Part shown: positions 35,464 through 43,990 of the stretch, piece after piece | Layout of the letters: each line of letters opens with the position of its first letter | How positions within the stretch are numbered: position 1 is the first letter of the stretch | Origin: Emticicia agri | Lineage (GTDB): Bacteria; Bacteroidota; Bacteroidia; Cytophagales; Spirosomataceae | Assembly (NCBI RefSeq): GCF_004168285.1 | Contig: NZ_SEWF01000002.1 | Coordinates: forward strand, 186,001 to 250,000 | DNA length: 64,000 nt | Direction: 5' to 3' | Position numbers and translations under genes: made by a program | The notes under the pieces: model-generated | What the model saw: the letters and a program-made list of their open reading frames with translations, nothing else | Database searches by the model: none | Told to the model about the DNA's origin: nothing

Positions 35464-37872
35464 TTACTCACTCTTCAACGTCTTCACCGGATTCATCAAA
35501 GCTGATTTAATACTATGGAAACTTATGGTTAATATGGCAATCAGCATAGCGGTCATTCCTCCTGCAACAAATACCCACCATTGAACAGACACTTTATAAG
35601 CAAAACCTTGTAACCACCAATGAATGGCATACCAGGCCAGTGGAGAAGCAATAAGTACTGCCCAAAGAACAGGTTTCAGAAAATCTTTTGAAAGTAGTAG
35701 GGCAATACCGCCTACAGTAGCCCCTAATACTTTTCGGACTCCTATTTCTTTGGTGCGACTACGGGCTGTAAACATGGCTAATCCTAACAAGCCTAAACAG
35801 GCAATGTAAATAGCTAAACCTGCAAACCAGTTAAAGAGTGTGGCTAATTGTTCATCTGACTCATATTGCTGCTGAAAATAAGTATCAAGAAAGAAATATT
35901 CAAAAGCATTATTCGGGAAAGCATTTTTATAGATTTCTTCAATTAAAAATAACGTGTTTTTTATATCCTGGCTTTGTACCGTAAGTGTTAAATAGGCACT
36001 ATTCCACGGAATATGTTGAAAGACAATCGGCTTCGTATTGCTTTTCAATGATTCCTGATGGAAGTCTTTTACTACGCCTACAATCTTTTTAGGTAAAACA
36101 TCACCAATTTCCTGATTTAATGCACTTTCAGGTGTTGCAAAACCAAAAGCTTTCATAGCTGTTTCATTGATAATGACGGTATTATCATCTAAAATTATTT
36201 CTTTCATAAAGTTTCTGCCAGCCAGTAGTTTAATGTCATAAGCAGCAATAAACTCTTCGTCAACAGCTACCATATGACAGAGTTTAAAAGTATTGGCTGC
36301 TTCATGGAAACGTTGGTATTCTGCTGTCCAGAATATTTCCCGACCCGGAACGGAAGATGAAGCCGTCACATTTTTTACGCCTGCATTAGCTAAAATCCGG
36401 TCTTTAAAGAAGGCTATATCATTAGTAAAACTGCCAGTACGTAATATTTTGGGCGTATTGATAATCAGTTTTTGGTCGATACTCATACCTAAGTCCTGCT
36501 GCTGCATAAATTTTATTTGCTGGTTAATAACAATGGTAGAGATAATCAGCATAATAGAAGCTGAAAACTGAAAAATCACTAAGCCTTTACGGAATAATTT
36601 ACCTGAGGAATTAGTGGATAAGCGACCCTTTAAAACCATCATAGGTTTGAAAGAAGACAGCGCAAGTGCCGGATAAATGCCTGATAAAATAAACCCTAAG
36701 CAAAATACGATTAGGATTGCCAGGTAAAAGACAGGTTGAGAAAGAATAGTAAAATCTGACTGAGTAACAAATCGGGTAGCAATCAGAAAAAGCCCGATGC
36801 CTATTAGTAGGGCAAGCAAGTTAAAAATGAATGATTCTAATAAAAACTGACCTACTAATTGTTGTTTCTCTGAGCCTAATGTCTTTCTGATACCCACCTC
36901 TTTACCTCTTTCCATACCCATCACAGTAGAAAGGTTAATATAATTAAGCCAGCCTATGGCAAGAATCAATAAGGCGACCGCTATTAATACGTAAAGTATT
37001 TCCATCTTACCGCCGGGTTCTATTTCTGAAGCACTGAGCGAATGCAAATGAATATCACGGAGCGGCTGCAAGGTCATGGTCTGATGAATATTGTATCTCT
37101 TCCACAGGCGGCCGAGATGTTTTTCAATAACAGTTGCAATATTTTTTTCTACTGAATTAACCTTAGTATCGGGCTTAAGTAGGAGATAGGTATAAAAATT
37201 TGTCCAATACCAACCACCATTGACAAACTGGTCGTTTTTAAGCAGATTCTGGATAGCAAAAATAAAATCGAAATGGAAGTGGCTATTGTCAGGCACATCG
37301 GCAAATACACCACTTATTATATAGTTTCCTCCCTGCCATTCAGAGGTCAATTGTAATACTTTTCCAATGGGGTCTTCCTGACCAAAGTATTTTCTGGCCA
37401 TTGATGCCGAAATAACTACCGACTGAAGACTTTGTAATACATGATTAGCAGAGCCCTTGATTAAAGGGAATGAAAAGACCCTGAAAAAAGAAGCATCGGC
37501 ATAAAACCCGTTTTTCTCCTGAAAACTCACTGACTCTCCGGTGGATTTTCGATAATTAATCATACCCTCTGCCCGATGCAAACGCACAAAATCTTCTATC
37601 TCTGGGATTGATTCTTTAATAGCAGGTCCTTCTGCATAATAGCTTATAGCACTGCTATTAGTCAATACTTTATTCTTGAAATCATTGAGACGAATCCGAT
37701 AAATCCTATCGGCATTCTCGTGGAACGAGTCGTAGTTTAGTTCATCAAATACATATCGGGTAATAAGCATAAAAGCTGCCATGCTTAAAGACAGCCCAAT
37801 AATCATAATCAGAGAGATAGCCTTATGCTTTAATAACGTTCGCCAAGTGATGGTGAGGTAGATTTTTAACAT
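35464..37872 (-). CDS. FtsX/MacB-type ABC transporter permease (no prefix domain)
   Basis: 802 residues. TM1 at ~20-40, MacB_PCD domain, three-TM FtsX block (MGMERGKEVGIRKTLGS), a second MacB_PCD, and the last FtsX block (RTKEIGVRKVLGAT) ending MNPVKTLKSE. Compared with the two permeases at 11452-16853 it lacks the ~75-residue prefix domain and has no PadR neighbour. No ABC ATPase is close. It is presumably part of an envelope stress or peptide-export system whose ATPase is elsewhere. Its stop codon touches a repeat element. Confidence 0.9.
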   Translation of the reverse strand: MLKIYLTITWRTLLKHKAISLIMIIGLSLSMAAFMLITRYVFDELNYDSFHENADRIYRIRLNDFKNKVLTNSSAISYYAEGPAIKESIPEIEDFVRLHRAEGMINYRKSTGESVSFQEKNGFYADASFFRVFSFPLIKGSANHVLQSLQSVVISASMARKYFGQEDPIGKVLQLTSEWQGGNYIISGVFADVPDNSHFHFDFIFAIQNLLKNDQFVNGGWYWTNFYTYLLLKPDTKVNSVEKNIATVIEKHLGRLWKRYNIHQTMTLQPLRDIHLHSLSASEIEPGGKMEILYVLIAVALLILAIGWLNYINLSTVMGMERGKEVGIRKTLGSEKQQLVGQFLLESFIFNLLALLIGIGLFLIATRFVTQSDFTILSQPVFYLAILIVFCLGFILSGIYPALALSSFKPMMVLKGRLSTNSSGKLFRKGLVIFQFSASIMLIISTIVINQQIKFMQQQDLGMSIDQKLIINTPKILRTGSFTNDIAFFKDRILANAGVKNVTASSSVPGREIFWTAEYQRFHEAANTFKLCHMVAVDEEFIAAYDIKLLAGRNFMKEIILDDNTVIINETAMKAFGFATPESALNQEIGDVLPKKIVGVVKDFHQESLKSNTKPIVFQHIPWNSAYLTLTVQSQDIKNTLFLIEEIYKNAFPNNAFEYFFLDTYFQQQYESDEQLATLFNWFAGLAIYIACLGLLGLAMFTARSRTKEIGVRKVLGATVGGIALLLSKDFLKPVLWAVLIASPLAWYAIHWWLQGFAYKVSVQWWVFVAGGMTAMLIAILTISFHSIKSALMNPVKTLKSE

Positions 37873-37895
37873 ATTAATAAGAGTTTGAATCTCAG

Positions 37896-37926
37896 TAAAT
37901 GTATAACTAATTTTTTAGTTTTGAAA
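37896..37926 (-). promoter_or_regulatory. Weak promoter candidate for the lone FtsX permease
   Basis: Minus strand TTTC (37923-37926), 19 nt, TACATTTA (37896-37903); one mismatch to consensus in each box. Confidence 0.35.
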
Positions 37927-38020
37927 CGAGTTTATTAGTTTTGTTAAGGAATTAATTATTTTGATTATATAAACTGATTTTTTATTTATTATATGTAGCA
38001 AAAGAATTGGTTTTAAGACT

Positions 38021-38028
38021 TATCTTTG
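38021..38028 (+). promoter_or_regulatory. -7 box upstream of the P-loop kinase gene
   Basis: Exact TATCTTTG. No TTTG at the proper distance. Transcription from about 38035 would make the ATG at 38063 the first usable start after a 28-nt leader. Confidence 0.4.
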
Positions 38029-38062
38029 ACTTATTATAGTATCAGACTAAGTGACTAAAACC

Positions 38063-38509
38063 ATGCAAGCCATTATATTTTGTGGGATACAGGCCACAGG
38101 TAAATCCACTTTCTACAAGAAACATTTTTTCAGAACTCACGTACATATATCACTTGATTTATTGAAAAACCGCCACCGGGAAGATGTATTTCTGCAAGCG
38201 TGTCTGAGCACGCAACAGGCTTTTGTGGTAGATAACACCAATCCGACTAAAGCAGAAAGAGAGAAATATATTCTGGCAGCCAGGCAGCGTAAATATAAAG
38301 TGATAGGGTACTATTTTAAGTCGGATGTAAAAGATGCCTTATACAGAAATGCTTTTAGAGAGGGTAAAGAAAATATCCCCGAAGTTGGCATCAGAGGGAC
38401 TTACAAAAAATTGGAAGTACCCGACCTGACTGAGGGTTTTGATAAATTATATATTGTTGAGATAAAAGATGATGATTTTTTAGTTAAAGCATACCCCGAT
38501 GAAATTTGA
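38063..38509 (+). CDS. AAA_33-type P-loop kinase (PNK/zeta-like)
   Basis: 148 residues from ATG 38063 (MQAIIFCGIQATGKSTF); a GTG at 38051 is in frame four codons upstream. Walker A is GIQATGKST (residues 8-16). HISLDLLKNRHRED holds the substrate-side Asp, and VVDNTNPTKAEREKYI is the Walker-B/NTNP motif typical of polynucleotide-kinase-like and zeta-type kinases. Such proteins phosphorylate nucleic acid 5'-OH ends or small metabolites; which applies here is not decidable. Soluble, single gene. Confidence 0.88.
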   Translation: MQAIIFCGIQATGKSTFYKKHFFRTHVHISLDLLKNRHREDVFLQACLSTQQAFVVDNTNPTKAEREKYILAARQRKYKVIGYYFKSDVKDALYRNAFREGKENIPEVGIRGTYKKLEVPDLTEGFDKLYIVEIKDDDFLVKAYPDEI

Positions 38510-38873
38510 CGATTTAGACCTCAAAATGAGGATTCATGAAACTGCTTAGGATCGATATGCTTTGCCTGAAACCACTATGATGATAAAAATAAAGTAAAGA
38601 AATCTTTATAAATTATACCAATCAGTATTAAACCAAGTTGACTATTTTTTGTCTAAAAAGTATATTTCCACAAATTCAAATCCTGTTCAGGTTAAAGATA
38701 ATTGGTGTAGGAAAAAGAGGCATTTTCCCTCCCTGTTTTTTAACATTCTTTAACAGAATAATGAGCTAATCAACAAACTGATTTGGATTAAATTTCGTTA
38801 ATATAGTATAGTTTAATGTTAATATAATATAGTAAATCCAAGCGTTACAATAAATTTCAAGAGTAAAGGAAAG
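38510..38873. other. Intergenic region with a tandem A+T-rich repeat
   Basis: No gene is supported. The notable structure is a pair of 16-bp direct repeats at 38797-38833, annotated separately. A purine-rich GAGTAAAGGAAAG lies just before the DUF4136 start. Confidence 0.5.
38797..38833 (+). repeat. Two 16-bp direct repeats at 21-bp period
   Basis: GTTAATATAGTATAGT (38797-38812) and GTTAATATAATATAGT (38818-38833) differ at one base. The 21-bp period, two helix turns, places both on the same DNA face, 40 bp before the DUF4136 start. Candidate regulator site; TTTG lies just upstream at 38782-38785. Confidence 0.55.
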
Positions 38874-39437
38874 ATGAAGGAACTGTTTAAAAAGGCCTTA
38901 CTCATCGGGATGATTGGGTTAGGCATTTCAAGCGCAAAAGCACAGGTAAGTACACATAAAGACCCAACTGCTGATTTCGGTGATTATCGTTCGTTTGCAT
39001 GGATTCAACCGGATATTCAGACACAGAATCCGCAATACAACAATCACCTGATTACTAAAAATATTCAGGCAAACGTTGATGAGATTTTGTTGAAGAAGGG
39101 TATGAATATCAATACAAAGAAACCGGACTTGTTGTTGAGGTTCCATACTGATACTGAGAAAGAAACCACTCGTGGTTTTTACAGTCCAATGCGTCCGATG
39201 ATTGGATATACCCGTGTGGGTAGATTTATAGTACCATATAATATGGGATATTATGGTGGAGGTTATTCTGCACCTTATTCATATACCAAAGGTACTTTAG
39301 TGATTGATGCCATTGATGCTAAAACCAATAAACTGGTTTGGCAGGGAAGTATTTCAGCGGCCTTGAATGATCGTAAAATCGACAAGCAGATTGAAAAGGG
39401 TGTCAGCAAAATCATGAAGAAATATCCGACATCGTAA
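38874..39437 (+). CDS. DUF4136 domain-containing secreted protein
   Basis: 187 residues. Signal peptide (LIGMIGLGISSAKAQ) and no lipobox. The body matches the DUF4136 pattern: DFGDYRSFAWIQP near the N-terminus, ITKNIQANVDEILLKKGM, PDLLLRFHTD, a Gly/Tyr-rich loop (YNMGYYGGGYSAPYSY), then TLVIDAIDAKTNKLVWQG. These are envelope proteins of unknown function, periplasmic or outer-membrane-associated. Preceded by a tandem direct repeat and followed by a terminator. Confidence 0.88.
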   Translation: MKELFKKALLIGMIGLGISSAKAQVSTHKDPTADFGDYRSFAWIQPDIQTQNPQYNNHLITKNIQANVDEILLKKGMNINTKKPDLLLRFHTDTEKETTRGFYSPMRPMIGYTRVGRFIVPYNMGYYGGGYSAPYSYTKGTLVIDAIDAKTNKLVWQGSISAALNDRKIDKQIEKGVSKIMKKYPTS

Positions 39438-39468
39438 TCTCATTTGCGTTCGTCAAACTGCATACGCA

Positions 39469-39507
39469 AAAGGGAATGTGCCAAACGGTATGTTCCCTTT
39501 TTTGTTG
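39469..39507 (+). terminator. Terminator, copy 1 of a duplicated 39-bp sequence
   Basis: AAGGGAATGTGCC pairs with GGTATGTTCCCTT (some G-U) around AAAC, followed by TTTTTTG. The same 39 bases recur at 40245-40283 without a difference. Confidence 0.88.
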
Positions 39508-39532
39508 GCTTAAAGTCTTTATGTTATCTTTG
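39501..39532 (+). promoter_or_regulatory. Promoter of the macro-domain gene, starting in the terminator T tract
   Basis: TTTG (39501-39504) is the end of the preceding terminator's T run; after 20 nt comes TATCTTTG (39525-39532), an exact -7 box. Transcription would start about 39539. Confidence 0.65.
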
Positions 39533-39594
39533 AAGGATAAAACCATTGCTACCATGCTGCGCGGGCAATGGAAAACTTTACTATTTATCATACA

Positions 39595-40194
39595 ATGAAA
39601 ATTATTTTAGCTGCTGTTGACTACAGGCTGATAAGTGCCTGGAATACATTTTTTGGAGAAGAACCAAATGTGTCGATTATTGAAACAGACATTACACAAC
39701 TTGCATGTGATGCCATTGTGAGCCCTGCTAATTCTTTTGGTTTCATGGACGGAGGTCTTGACTATGCCCTCTCAGAAAGATTCGGTTGGGATTTGGAGAA
39801 AAAACTACAACAACGCATCAAAGACCTGCCCGAAGGCGAGCTTTTGGTTGGACAGGCTATTGTACTGGAAACGGGCGATAGTACTATTCCTTTCCTGATT
39901 TCTGCGCCTACTATGCGTGTGCCGATGAATTTTAATATTGATACCTCTGTCAATGCTTATCTGGCAATGAAGGCTATTTTAATTAAAGCTAAAAATGAGC
40001 CTGGAATTAATTTAGTTGCTATTCCCGGACTTTGTACAGGAGTAGGGCGAATGTCTCCGATGATTGCCGCAAGACAGATGTTTCAGGCATATAAAGAAAT
40101 TATCTTAGGTGAAAGAATGGATTTTAAGAACTTTAGTGAGGCTCAGAAATACCAATGGAATATTAATCCGCAGAGTATGATTTATATACATTAA
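39595..40194 (+). CDS. Macro-domain protein
   Basis: 199 residues from ATG 39595 (MKIILAAVDYRLISAW); an ATG nine codons upstream (39568) is also downstream of the predicted transcription start and cannot be excluded. Macro-domain features: IETDITQLACDAIVSPANSFGFMDGGLDYALSERFG (the ADP-ribose-binding loop region) and VAIPGLCTGVGRMSP for the second loop. Such domains bind or hydrolyse ADP-ribose derivatives, including ADP-ribosyl groups on proteins, or bind related nucleotides. The gene is framed by two identical 39-bp terminators, and no ADP-ribosyltransferase gene is next to it. Confidence 0.9.
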   Translation: MKIILAAVDYRLISAWNTFFGEEPNVSIIETDITQLACDAIVSPANSFGFMDGGLDYALSERFGWDLEKKLQQRIKDLPEGELLVGQAIVLETGDSTIPFLISAPTMRVPMNFNIDTSVNAYLAMKAILIKAKNEPGINLVAIPGLCTGVGRMSPMIAARQMFQAYKEIILGERMDFKNFSEAQKYQWNINPQSMIYIH

Positions 40195-40210
40195 TTCTAT
40201 GCGGTTAGTC

Positions 40211-40238
40211 GTATGGACGATTTGAAAAATCGTGATAC
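40211..40238. repeat. Palindromic repeat related to the one at 27894-27958
   Basis: The centre ACGATTT-GAA-AAATCGT is an inverted repeat, flanked by GTATG / GATAC. An 18-nt stretch (GACGATTTGAAAAATCGT) is identical to the sequence at 27936-27953. Confidence 0.65.
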
Positions 40239-40244
40239 ATGTAG

Positions 40245-40283
40245 AAAGGGAATGTGCCAAACGGTATGTTCCCTTTTTTGTTG
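40245..40283 (+). terminator. Terminator, copy 2 of the duplicated 39-bp sequence
   Basis: Identical to 39469-39507. Here it ends the macro-domain gene. The region after the T tract also begins like that of copy 1 (TTG, then a TTATGT), but no -7 box of the same quality follows. Confidence 0.88.
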
Positions 40284-40312
40284 TTCAGTTTTTATGTGGT
40301 TGTTGTTTGACT

Positions 40313-40346
40313 AAAATAAAATTTAGATTAATCTAAATTTTATTTT
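40313..40346. promoter_or_regulatory. Perfect 34-bp palindrome (operator candidate)
   Basis: AAAATAAAATTTAGATT (40313-40329) is followed directly by its inverse complement (40330-40346). The palindrome ends at the base before a -7 box, covering the -33 region of the ATC-hydrolase-like gene. Its size suits a homodimeric regulator; the protein is unknown. Confidence 0.7.
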
Positions 40347-40354
40347 TATATTTG
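40347..40354 (+). promoter_or_regulatory. -7 box of the ATC-hydrolase-like gene
   Basis: TATATTTG is an exact match. A transcript from ~40361 excludes the in-frame GTG at 40354 and leaves ATG 40372 with an ~11-nt leader. Confidence 0.55.
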
Positions 40355-40371
40355 TGGAAAAATATGAAACA

Positions 40372-41193
40372 ATGATACATTCAATAAAAACACTATCAAA
40401 AAAAAGCATTCTCTTTGCCATTGGTTATGTGGTTATCAAATGGCTGATTATTTTAAGTGTGGGTGCTTATTTAGCTAAACAAGGCTTATGGAAAAATGAA
40501 TACCTGTTTATATTACCTCTGATAGCTGGTTCGGTAGGTCTTTTTAGATACCTCAAAAAAGAGCCACCTTATAAACGCTATTTCAGAAAAGCACTTGATA
40601 GCTTCTATCCAAAATATGCCAAGGAATTAGCAGACGATATTGATGCCCAATACAAGGAATTAAAAGAAGACGTCAGTTTTGCTAAAACATCAGCTAATCC
40701 GATGGACAGGCGACTTGATTTATCAGCTTATTTTCTGGCATTAATTATAGTATTAGATAAAGCAGGGGAAAGTTTTGAAAAAATAAGAGAAGTAGCTCTT
40801 TTTACCATTACAGAATATCTACGCCCTAAAACCCAGTGGCAGGCGGTTTTAAAAAAATTACCCGTTAAACTGGTAAGAACCACTTTTGGCAGATATATGA
40901 TTAAAGCTTTTGCAAAAAAGGTCGGGCAGAGAGGAAACCCTGAAGGTTTTGTTGCCCATATTATTACCGATAAAAAACAGACAAACGGCTTGGGCTATGG
41001 CGTTGATATTATAGAATGTGGTATCTGTAAACTTTTCAAAAAACATAATTACCAGAAATACGTCTCAATTTTGTGCGAGGTTGATAAATATACAACCAGT
41101 TTAGCAGGGTTATCCATGATACGCACTGATACTATTGCTAACGGGGCGAGTAAATGTGATTTCAGGTATCAAATAAATCTGAAAATTCTATGA
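40372..41193 (+). CDS. L-2-amino-thiazoline-4-carboxylate hydrolase-like membrane protein
   Basis: 273 residues from ATG 40372. Two membrane helices near the N-terminus (~10-35 and ~44-58). The C-terminal ~100 residues carry the pattern of the ATC-hydrolase-like family: GYGVDIIECGICKLFKKHN, a middle ILCEVDKY, and RTDTIANGASKCDFRY at the end. The namesake enzyme opens a thiazoline ring on the way to cysteine, but most relatives are uncharacterised, and that activity should not be assumed. Promoter with a 34-bp palindrome immediately upstream suggests tight control. Confidence 0.75.
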   Translation: MIHSIKTLSKKSILFAIGYVVIKWLIILSVGAYLAKQGLWKNEYLFILPLIAGSVGLFRYLKKEPPYKRYFRKALDSFYPKYAKELADDIDAQYKELKEDVSFAKTSANPMDRRLDLSAYFLALIIVLDKAGESFEKIREVALFTITEYLRPKTQWQAVLKKLPVKLVRTTFGRYMIKAFAKKVGQRGNPEGFVAHIITDKKQTNGLGYGVDIIECGICKLFKKHNYQKYVSILCEVDKYTTSLAGLSMIRTDTIANGASKCDFRYQINLKIL

Positions 41194-41253
41194 GTTGAAA
41201 TGATAGAAATTGCTACATTGAAGTACTTTCTATATTAGATGTGACTTCTTCTT

Positions 41254-41763
41254 ATGTCAAGCAAAATTTCAAAAATAGCAGTCAGTAATATTGTTGACCG
41301 TCTATGTCTTATACTTTTTTCAATGAAAGTAATAAGCCTTTTAATTCCTGTTGAGTTCAAATCCTTTCAATTCAGAGAAGCCTTTAAATACTATCATAAC
41401 TTAGGTTTAGTAGTTGCAATATTCGTGTGGCTTATGATTTATTTCTATCTTAAAAATGCCAATCTAAAAACATGGATTAAGGCACTTATAACAATTCCGA
41501 TTCTTATCATTTCTATTATAGCCTTTTCTATATTTGCTATCGGTCTTTGTAAAAATCGTGAAGTCCGTGATTTGTACATTAAAACAAATGGAAATGAAAA
41601 AATCGTAAAAAGAAGTTTTGACTGTGGCGCAACAACCGATAATGATTATGACATATTGTATTTAAAGCCAATTACGCCGCTATTCAATTTCAGATGGCCA
41701 GTTGATACAACAACTATTGATAAAAAAGAATGGCAACCTGTAATTAATAATAATAGGGAATAA
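41254..41763 (+). CDS. Hypothetical membrane protein (169 aa)
   Basis: Three hydrophobic helices (about 15-32, 50-66 and 75-98) followed by a polar ~70-residue tail with VKRSFDCGATTDNDYDILYLKP. I recognise no family. It starts 60 bp after the ATC-hydrolase-like gene on the same strand, with no terminator between, so co-transcription is possible. Confidence 0.6.
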   Translation: MSSKISKIAVSNIVDRLCLILFSMKVISLLIPVEFKSFQFREAFKYYHNLGLVVAIFVWLMIYFYLKNANLKTWIKALITIPILIISIIAFSIFAIGLCKNREVRDLYIKTNGNEKIVKRSFDCGATTDNDYDILYLKPITPLFNFRWPVDTTTIDKKEWQPVINNNRE

Positions 41764-41815
41764 TGTTTCCTTTTTCCAAAAATTTGTATTTTTACGTATA
41801 GCTAAAATACAAATT

Positions 41816-42430
41816 ATGAAAAACTTTACAAACTCCGTTCTTCGGTTTATACTGGGGCTTAAACGACCGTCCAGTAGTACCAATAAACGTTTGCTCCACA
41901 AAAATGGAGAAACGCTTTCATCTTTCATCATCCGTGAAGCAGTTGCGAAAGACATTGATGATTTAGTAACCCTGCATATCCAGACCTGGTACGAAACCTA
42001 TTCTAATTCAAAACATAAACTATCCCGTGAGTATATCCATCGGCACTGGAAAGATTTTTTCAGTCGAACAAATGAGGGGTGGTTTTGTTTTGTTATTGAA
42101 AATACCCATACAAATCGGCTGATAGGGTATGCCAAAGGCAAGCCATATGCCTCAGGAGACCTGCCTGATTATGCAGGCGAACTCAATAAGATTTATGTAC
42201 TAAGAAACTATCAGCGATTAGGCTTTGGTGCTAAATTGGTAGGGCATGTTTCCAGGCGTTTCCTTGATAATGGCATTGCTTCAATGGTTTTGTTTGGCGT
42301 TCCCGAAAATCCTTCCTGTGGGTTTCATGAGGCTATGGGCGGAAAAAGATTGTATGGTGCTAACCGGCAATTTCATGGAGGGTATGGTTGGAAAGATTTA
42401 CAGAAAGTAGCAGAAACAACCCCTATTTAG
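41816..42430 (+). CDS. GNAT family N-acetyltransferase
   Basis: 204 residues. A ~37-residue basic N-terminal extension precedes one GNAT domain: FIIREAVAKDIDDLVTLHIQTWYETY (start), LNKIYVLRNYQRLGFGAKL (acetyl-CoA loop QRLGFG) and PSCGFHEAMGGKR near the end. Substrate is unknown. Single gene. Confidence 0.85.
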   Translation: MKNFTNSVLRFILGLKRPSSSTNKRLLHKNGETLSSFIIREAVAKDIDDLVTLHIQTWYETYSNSKHKLSREYIHRHWKDFFSRTNEGWFCFVIENTHTNRLIGYAKGKPYASGDLPDYAGELNKIYVLRNYQRLGFGAKLVGHVSRRFLDNGIASMVLFGVPENPSCGFHEAMGGKRLYGANRQFHGGYGWKDLQKVAETTPI

Positions 42431-42639
42431 ATCAATAGAGCAATCAATGAATAAAAGAATATTTCATGTTCACACACAAATAACAGGATTATGATTCAGC
42501 CGAACGAAATGAAAGCAGAGCGACCTATGGAGATTGCTAAACGATTAAGAAACCGTTTTATAAAGTAGAGGCATTGAAATCCGAAACAAAAAAGGTTTCA
42601 GATGCGTTAGCAGAGAGTCGGATTATTAAAATGGGTTAG
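42431..42639 (+). other. Possible remnant of a small broken ORF
   Basis: ATG 42491 opens 25 codons (MIQPNEMKAERPMEIAKRLR...) to a stop at 42566-42568. A second frame from 42568 runs 23 codons (EALKSETKKVSDALAESRII...) to a stop at 42637-42639. Together they read like one frameshifted helical peptide, but I recognise no family, and chance cannot be excluded. Confidence 0.25.
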
Positions 42640-43536
42640 ATGTTTCAGTCGGTGATAAAAGGGTTTTTCTTTGGTAACTATTTTTATGGGATATGTGCCG
42701 TAGCGCTTTCAATAGAAGCGGCCTTGCAACAGGAATATCCATTGAATAAACCCTATTATTATGGACTGGTCTTTGCGCTTACAGTCTGGTTTTATACATT
42801 AGCTTACATTACCGACCCCGCTTTAAGCTCGTCTAAAAATCCAAGAACTAACTGGTATATTCAGCATAAGACTTTTGTTAAATACAGTCAGTTATTTTGC
42901 CTGTTACTTGGTATCATCGTAGGTCTCTATATTGTTTATACTTATTGGCACGAGTTATGGCATATTCGCCTCAATCAACTAATTCCTTTATTACTGACGC
43001 CATTAGCTGCTATATTTTATTATGGTCTTAGTTTCTTACCCAGATACAATTTAAGAAAAATAGGCTGGCTCAAACCTTTTGTCATAGGTTTTACATGGGC
43101 AGGGCTTATTACCATTGCACCTATTATTTTTTATAACCTTACCCACCAGAGCGGGCAGGGTATCAGTCCAATAGGGTGGTGGTTACTGCTGAAAAATTTC
43201 ATGTTTGTATCTGTCTTGTGTATTATGTTTGATATTAAAGACTATGCTACTGATTCTAACCATAATGTTAAAACCTTTGTGGTAAAGAAAGGGCTCAGGT
43301 TTACTATTTTTAGTATTATTCTGCCTTTAACCATTGCCGGATTAATAAGTTTTCTGATTTTTGGTACTTTTAACCATTTCTCACAAACAAGACTTATCCT
43401 GAATGTACTGCCTTTTGTAGCTATGATAAGCGTATGTTATGCTTTGAAGGAAAGGCGGAATATATTTTTCTACCTCATTATCATTGATGGGCTGATGTTT
43501 TTCAAAGCTGCTTGTGGAATTATTGCTTCTTTATAA
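42640..43536 (+). CDS. UbiA-like prenyltransferase-fold membrane protein
   Basis: 298 residues with about eight to nine membrane helices. The second Asp-rich motif of UbiA enzymes is visible (MFDIKDYATDSNHNVKTF), but the first NDxxDxxxD motif is not recognisable; the matching loop reads TDPALSSSKNPRTNW. It may therefore be a divergent or inactive member. UbiA proteins transfer prenyl chains to aromatic acceptors in the membrane. No quinone-synthesis gene is adjacent. It converges with the next gene 21 bp later. Confidence 0.72.
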   Translation: MFQSVIKGFFFGNYFYGICAVALSIEAALQQEYPLNKPYYYGLVFALTVWFYTLAYITDPALSSSKNPRTNWYIQHKTFVKYSQLFCLLLGIIVGLYIVYTYWHELWHIRLNQLIPLLLTPLAAIFYYGLSFLPRYNLRKIGWLKPFVIGFTWAGLITIAPIIFYNLTHQSGQGISPIGWWLLLKNFMFVSVLCIMFDIKDYATDSNHNVKTFVVKKGLRFTIFSIILPLTIAGLISFLIFGTFNHFSQTRLILNVLPFVAMISVCYALKERRNIFFYLIIIDGLMFFKAACGIIASL

Positions 43537-43557
43537 ATGTGAAGTCGGAGTGAAAAA

Positions 43558-43956
43558 TTATTTTTCTCTGAAAATGATAAAGCCATTATCCACTTTTTCC
43601 ATTCCTATTTTCGGATAATACTCCATAGCTGTTGGTACTGATAGCAGCAAAACCATTGATTGTTCGCCTGCTTTTTCTTTGGTAAGTTTTACCAATTGCT
43701 TTCCGATACCAGACGCTTTATAGTCTTTCCGTACAGCTAAATCGGCCAGATAACAGCACCATACCCAGTCGGTAATTGCACGTGAAACACCAATCAGCAA
43801 TTCGTTATCCCAGGCTGTAACTATTAAGTTGGCATTGGCATACATTTTGCCAATTCGTTCAGTATCGTGCGTAGGTCTGGGTAATCCGGCATTTTCGTAT
43901 AGCTCAATAATTTGTTCGGAAGTGGGTATTACATCGGTTTTGTAGATGAGCGGCAT
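43558..43956 (-). CDS. GNAT family N-acetyltransferase (short)
   Basis: 132 residues, a compact GNAT domain: CYLADLAVRKDYKASGIGKQLV carries the acetyl-CoA loop (KASGIG), and MEYYPKIGMEKVDNGFII the C-terminal motif. Substrate is unknown. A good promoter lies 35 bp upstream. Confidence 0.88.
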   Translation of the reverse strand: MPLIYKTDVIPTSEQIIELYENAGLPRPTHDTERIGKMYANANLIVTAWDNELLIGVSRAITDWVWCCYLADLAVRKDYKASGIGKQLVKLTKEKAGEQSMVLLLSVPTAMEYYPKIGMEKVDNGFIIFREK

Positions 43957-43990
43957 ATTAGTTTTTCCTTAAAAATGCTTTAAAATTCAG

